DNA from: JADJWR01 sp964509545
GTDB taxonomy: Bacteria > Pseudomonadota > Gammaproteobacteria > Burkholderiales > Burkholderiaceae_F
Direction: 5' to 3'
Assembly (NCBI GenBank): GCA_964509545.1
Contig: CAZDXQ010000086.1
Span: 1 to 7,409 of the forward strand
DNA: 7,409 bases
Shown piece after piece: positions 5,925 to 7,409 of this stretch. How positions within the stretch are numbered: the stretch's first letter is position 1; each line of letters opens with the position of its first letter. The translations under genes and the position numbers were made by a program. The notes under the pieces are model-generated. The model worked only from the letters and a program-made list of their open reading frames with translations, was not told the origin of the DNA and made no database searches.

Positions 5925-6260
5925 CCGGCGCGCGTGCGGCGGCCTTCGCTCCCGATCCGCAGCTTCAGGGCTTGACCGGCGCGGCAATCGCGGCGCGGCG
6001 GTTCACGCCGGATCAGGCGGCGCGCCCGCGATGGCCCGGTGATCGACCGTCAGCTCCTATCCCGCGTCGATGTCGCGCCCCGCTACGTCGACACCGTGGC
6101 GATCGGTGCCGTACTCGACGCGGATGTTCGGTCGGTGCCGTCCGAGGTGTGCAGCGAGGACGGCTCAACATTGGAACCGCTTCCATGACGAGCACCGTGT
6201 CCCGGGGCCCTGCGACCGCGACGCGCCTGACGCGATGGCGAAGCGACAGGCCGCCCGAGC
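5925..6260. other. 336-bp gap with no intact gene
   Basis: The region lies between the convergent CBS and GFA genes. No RNA gene, IS end or intrinsic terminator with a T-tract was found. It contains a short perfect dyad TGGAA-CCGC-TTCCA at 6172-6185 and a direct repeat CGGCGCGGC at 5977-5985 and 5991-5999. Its middle part has protein-like codon periodicity in one frame, listed separately as a possible relic. Confidence 0.6.
5976..6188 (+). pseudogene. Possible decayed coding fragment, family not recognised
   Basis: The frame from 5976 to the stop at 6186-6188 is open. From about 6024 it reads protein-like (DGPVIDRQLLSRVDVAP, then a hydrophobic YVDTVAIGAVLDADV stretch). In 6039-6185, 37 of 49 codons end in G or C, and second positions are A/T-rich, as in real genes here. 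No ATG and no Shine-Dalgarno precede it; the only nearby candidate is a GTG at 6039. Just upstream a different frame (from about 5972) also reads plausibly, and a one-base change near 6022-6030 would join the two, as expected of a frameshifted remnant. I do not recognise the family. Chance openness in GC-rich DNA is a real alternative. Confidence 0.22.
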
Positions 6261-6767
6261 CTACGCCTCGAAGCGACCCGTGGCTTCGCGGTCGCGCTCG
6301 TAGCGTCTCGTGAGCGGAAACGGCGGCAACCAGGACTCGCGACGGACGGTCCAGCTTTCGTAGGTCGGCATCAGCTGGTCCGGGGCATCCAGCGATCCAA
6401 GGTTCACTTCGATTTCATCTGCGGTCCGTCCGAAAACGGACGAACCGCAGCGGGGACAGAAAAGCCGTCCGGCGTAGTCGCGAGTTTCGCCATCGATCGT
6501 CACCGCATCCCGAGGGCACACCGCAGAAGCGTGAAAAAGGGCGCCGTGACGCTTGCGGCAGTCGAGACAGTGACAAAGGCCGACCCGGTGCGGCGATCCC
6601 GACGCCACGATTCGGACGCTGCCGCAAAGGCAGCCGCCGGCGAACTGCCGGGTCGGCTCGAGCGAGAGATCAGGTCTCGCGTCTTGCCAGCGCCAAGTAG
6701 GTGCCGAGCCCGAGCATCGTGGCGCCCGAAACCCGGGTGAGCAGGCGAGCCCGGGCGGCGCGGGCAA
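6261..6767 (-). CDS. GFA/Mss4-like zinc-binding protein, start unresolved
   Basis: Member of the GFA (glutathione-dependent formaldehyde-activating enzyme-like, CENP-V/GFA) family. These are small cytosolic zinc proteins, mostly of unknown substrate; an actual formaldehyde role is not implied. The conserved part lies at 6261-6647. It has GGCLCGSVRI with a CxC pair, LCHCLDCRKRHG with CxC and CxxC, RLFCPRCGSSVFG with CxxC, then EIEVNLGSLDAPDQLMPTYESW and the C-terminal SWLPPFP region. All expected zinc cysteines are present. The start is the problem: between the LysE stop (6670) and the first Cys motif there is no ATG, GTG or TTG in frame. I give the TTG at 6767, which has AGG 7 nt upstream but overlaps lysE by 98 nt. 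The frame is open to a GTG at 6836. Non-canonical initiation or a damaged 5' end are alternatives. Confidence 0.75.
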   Translation of the reverse strand: MPAPPGLACSPGFRAPRCSGSAPTWRWQDARPDLSLEPTRQFAGGCLCGSVRIVASGSPHRVGLCHCLDCRKRHGALFHASAVCPRDAVTIDGETRDYAGRLFCPRCGSSVFGRTADEIEVNLGSLDAPDQLMPTYESWTVRRESWLPPFPLTRRYERDREATGRFEA

Positions 6768-7287
6768 CGCCCGACCTGAGCAGGCGGGCGGCGGCAAACA
6801 CCGCAGCAACGTCAACGAGCGTGTTGAGTGCGACACAGATGCTTCCGAGCAGCACCAGCTGAGGAACCAGGGGATCGCTCGCGGAGACGAACTGGGGCAG
6901 GAACGCCAGGAAGAAGAGCGCGGTCTTGACGTTCAACGCCTCGACGAGGACGCCTTCGAGCAGAGCGCGGCGCGCGCCCTGGGCGGCGACGGGCTGTACG
7001 ACGAGTTCTTGATCCTTGCGCAGAAGCCGCCGTATGCCCAGGTAAACGAGGTAGGCGGCGCCAAGGTACTTGATCAGGTTGAACGCCACGGCTGACTGGG
7101 CAACGATCAGCGACAGGCCGACAGCGGCCGCGAGAACGTGAAGCATTCCGCCCGCGCCGGTGCCGAAGCATGAGGCCAGGCCCTCCGCACGACCGCCGGC
7201 GGCCGTGCGAGCAACGACGTAGGCGATACCGGGGCCCGGGGTGAGGGCAAGCACGACGGCGGCGAAAACGAACGCGAGGAACGACAT
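6670..7287 (-). CDS. LysE/RhtB-family amino-acid exporter
   Basis: Inner-membrane exporter of the LysE superfamily, which typically expels amino acids or related metabolites; the substrate here cannot be predicted. From the ATG at 7287 it is 205 residues, the usual family length. About six hydrophobic segments are seen: roughly 2-24, 41-63, 66-88, 118-134, 139-166 and 180-200. The family motif LALTPGPGIAYVVART lies at 13-28, GTGAGGMLHVLAA at 42-54, and a KYLGAAYLVYLGIRRL stretch at 73-88. The frame is open to an ATG at 7356, giving 228 residues. I prefer 7287 because family proteins begin right at this MSFLAF-type helix, the extra 23 residues are hydrophilic, and AGGGAG lies 10 nt upstream. 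The GFA gene follows in the same direction with overlapping reading frames, so the two are probably co-transcribed. Confidence 0.88.
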   Translation of the reverse strand: MSFLAFVFAAVVLALTPGPGIAYVVARTAAGGRAEGLASCFGTGAGGMLHVLAAAVGLSLIVAQSAVAFNLIKYLGAAYLVYLGIRRLLRKDQELVVQPVAAQGARRALLEGVLVEALNVKTALFFLAFLPQFVSASDPLVPQLVLLGSICVALNTLVDVAAVFAAARLLRSGVARAARARLLTRVSGATMLGLGTYLALARRET

Positions 7288-7339
7288 GCGGTGCGCGCTC
7301 CCTGTTGCTTGAGTGACGGAGTCGGGCGAGTCGAAAGGC

Positions 7340-7409
7340 GTGGCGTAGGAACTCATTCCATTTCTAATTCAATAAGGCACTCATAATCCAAGGCCAGGCG
7401 ACGATCGAG
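7340..7409 (-). promoter_or_regulatory. AT-rich upstream region, probable promoter of the exporter gene
   Basis: The block at about 7356-7390 is clearly richer in A/T than the rest of the window. On the minus strand it contains -10-like TTGAAT (4 of 6 consensus bases) and a TTGGAT that could act as a -35 for a different spacing; no pair fits well at 16-18 nt. A promoter for the lysE-GFA unit is likely on position alone. The exact hexamers are not resolved, and the region is cut by the window end. Confidence 0.3.

Noticed and set aside
6013..6313. Small open frames on both strands at 6013-6195, 6070-6303 and 6185-6313.
   Set aside because: They are Arg/Ser/Pro-rich, lack ribosome-binding sites and partly overlap the GFA gene antisense. 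Codon periodicity favours only the fragment ending at 6188.
1..7409. CRISPR arrays, tRNA/rRNA genes, insertion sequences and attachment sites.
   Set aside because: No regularly spaced repeats, no tRNA-like cloverleaf, no transposase motif and no terminal inverted repeats with target duplications were seen on either strand.

Overview
The window is GC-rich DNA from a proteobacterium. It carries a CO2-fixation locus, a block of housekeeping genes and a short accessory tail. The red-type (form IC) RuBisCO with a CbbX activase and a divergent LysR regulator, together with a long (299-residue) PurC and strongly G/C-ending codons, fits a facultatively or obligately autotrophic betaproteobacterium (Burkholderiales/Rhodocyclales-like). 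That taxonomic guess is inference; no rRNA or tRNA is present to anchor it.

Layout. 1-2626, minus strand: cbbL-cbbS-cbbX, read right to left. It encodes the RuBisCO large subunit, the small subunit and the AAA+ activase, the last cut off by the window edge. A 75-bp inverted repeat made of two dRS3-like hairpins sits between cbbL and cbbS. 2627-2724: an AT-rich divergent control region with several LysR-type half-sites. 2725-3669, plus strand: cbbR. 3821-4261: diacylglycerol kinase (dgkA). 4308-5207: SAICAR synthetase (purC). 5421-5924: a small two-CBS-domain protein. 5925-6260: 336 bp without a convincing intact gene, though one short stretch looks like a decayed coding fragment. 6261-7287, minus strand: a GFA/Mss4-like zinc protein whose reading frame runs into the end of an upstream LysE-family exporter gene. 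7288-7409: AT-rich, presumably the exporter promoter region.

How the genes work together. CbbR should sense Calvin-cycle state and control the divergent cbbLSX operon and probably itself. CbbL8S8 fixes CO2, and CbbX remodels inhibited red-type RuBisCO by pulling on the CbbL C-terminus. dgkA and purC are ordinary lipid-recycling and purine-synthesis genes that happen to flank the locus. The CBS protein probably senses an adenine nucleotide.

I see no clear new biological system. The points most worth a second look are the dispersed-repeat insertion inside the RuBisCO operon, the three-site CbbR operator cluster that overlaps the cbbR start codon, the missing start of the GFA gene, and the possible gene relic near 6039-6188.
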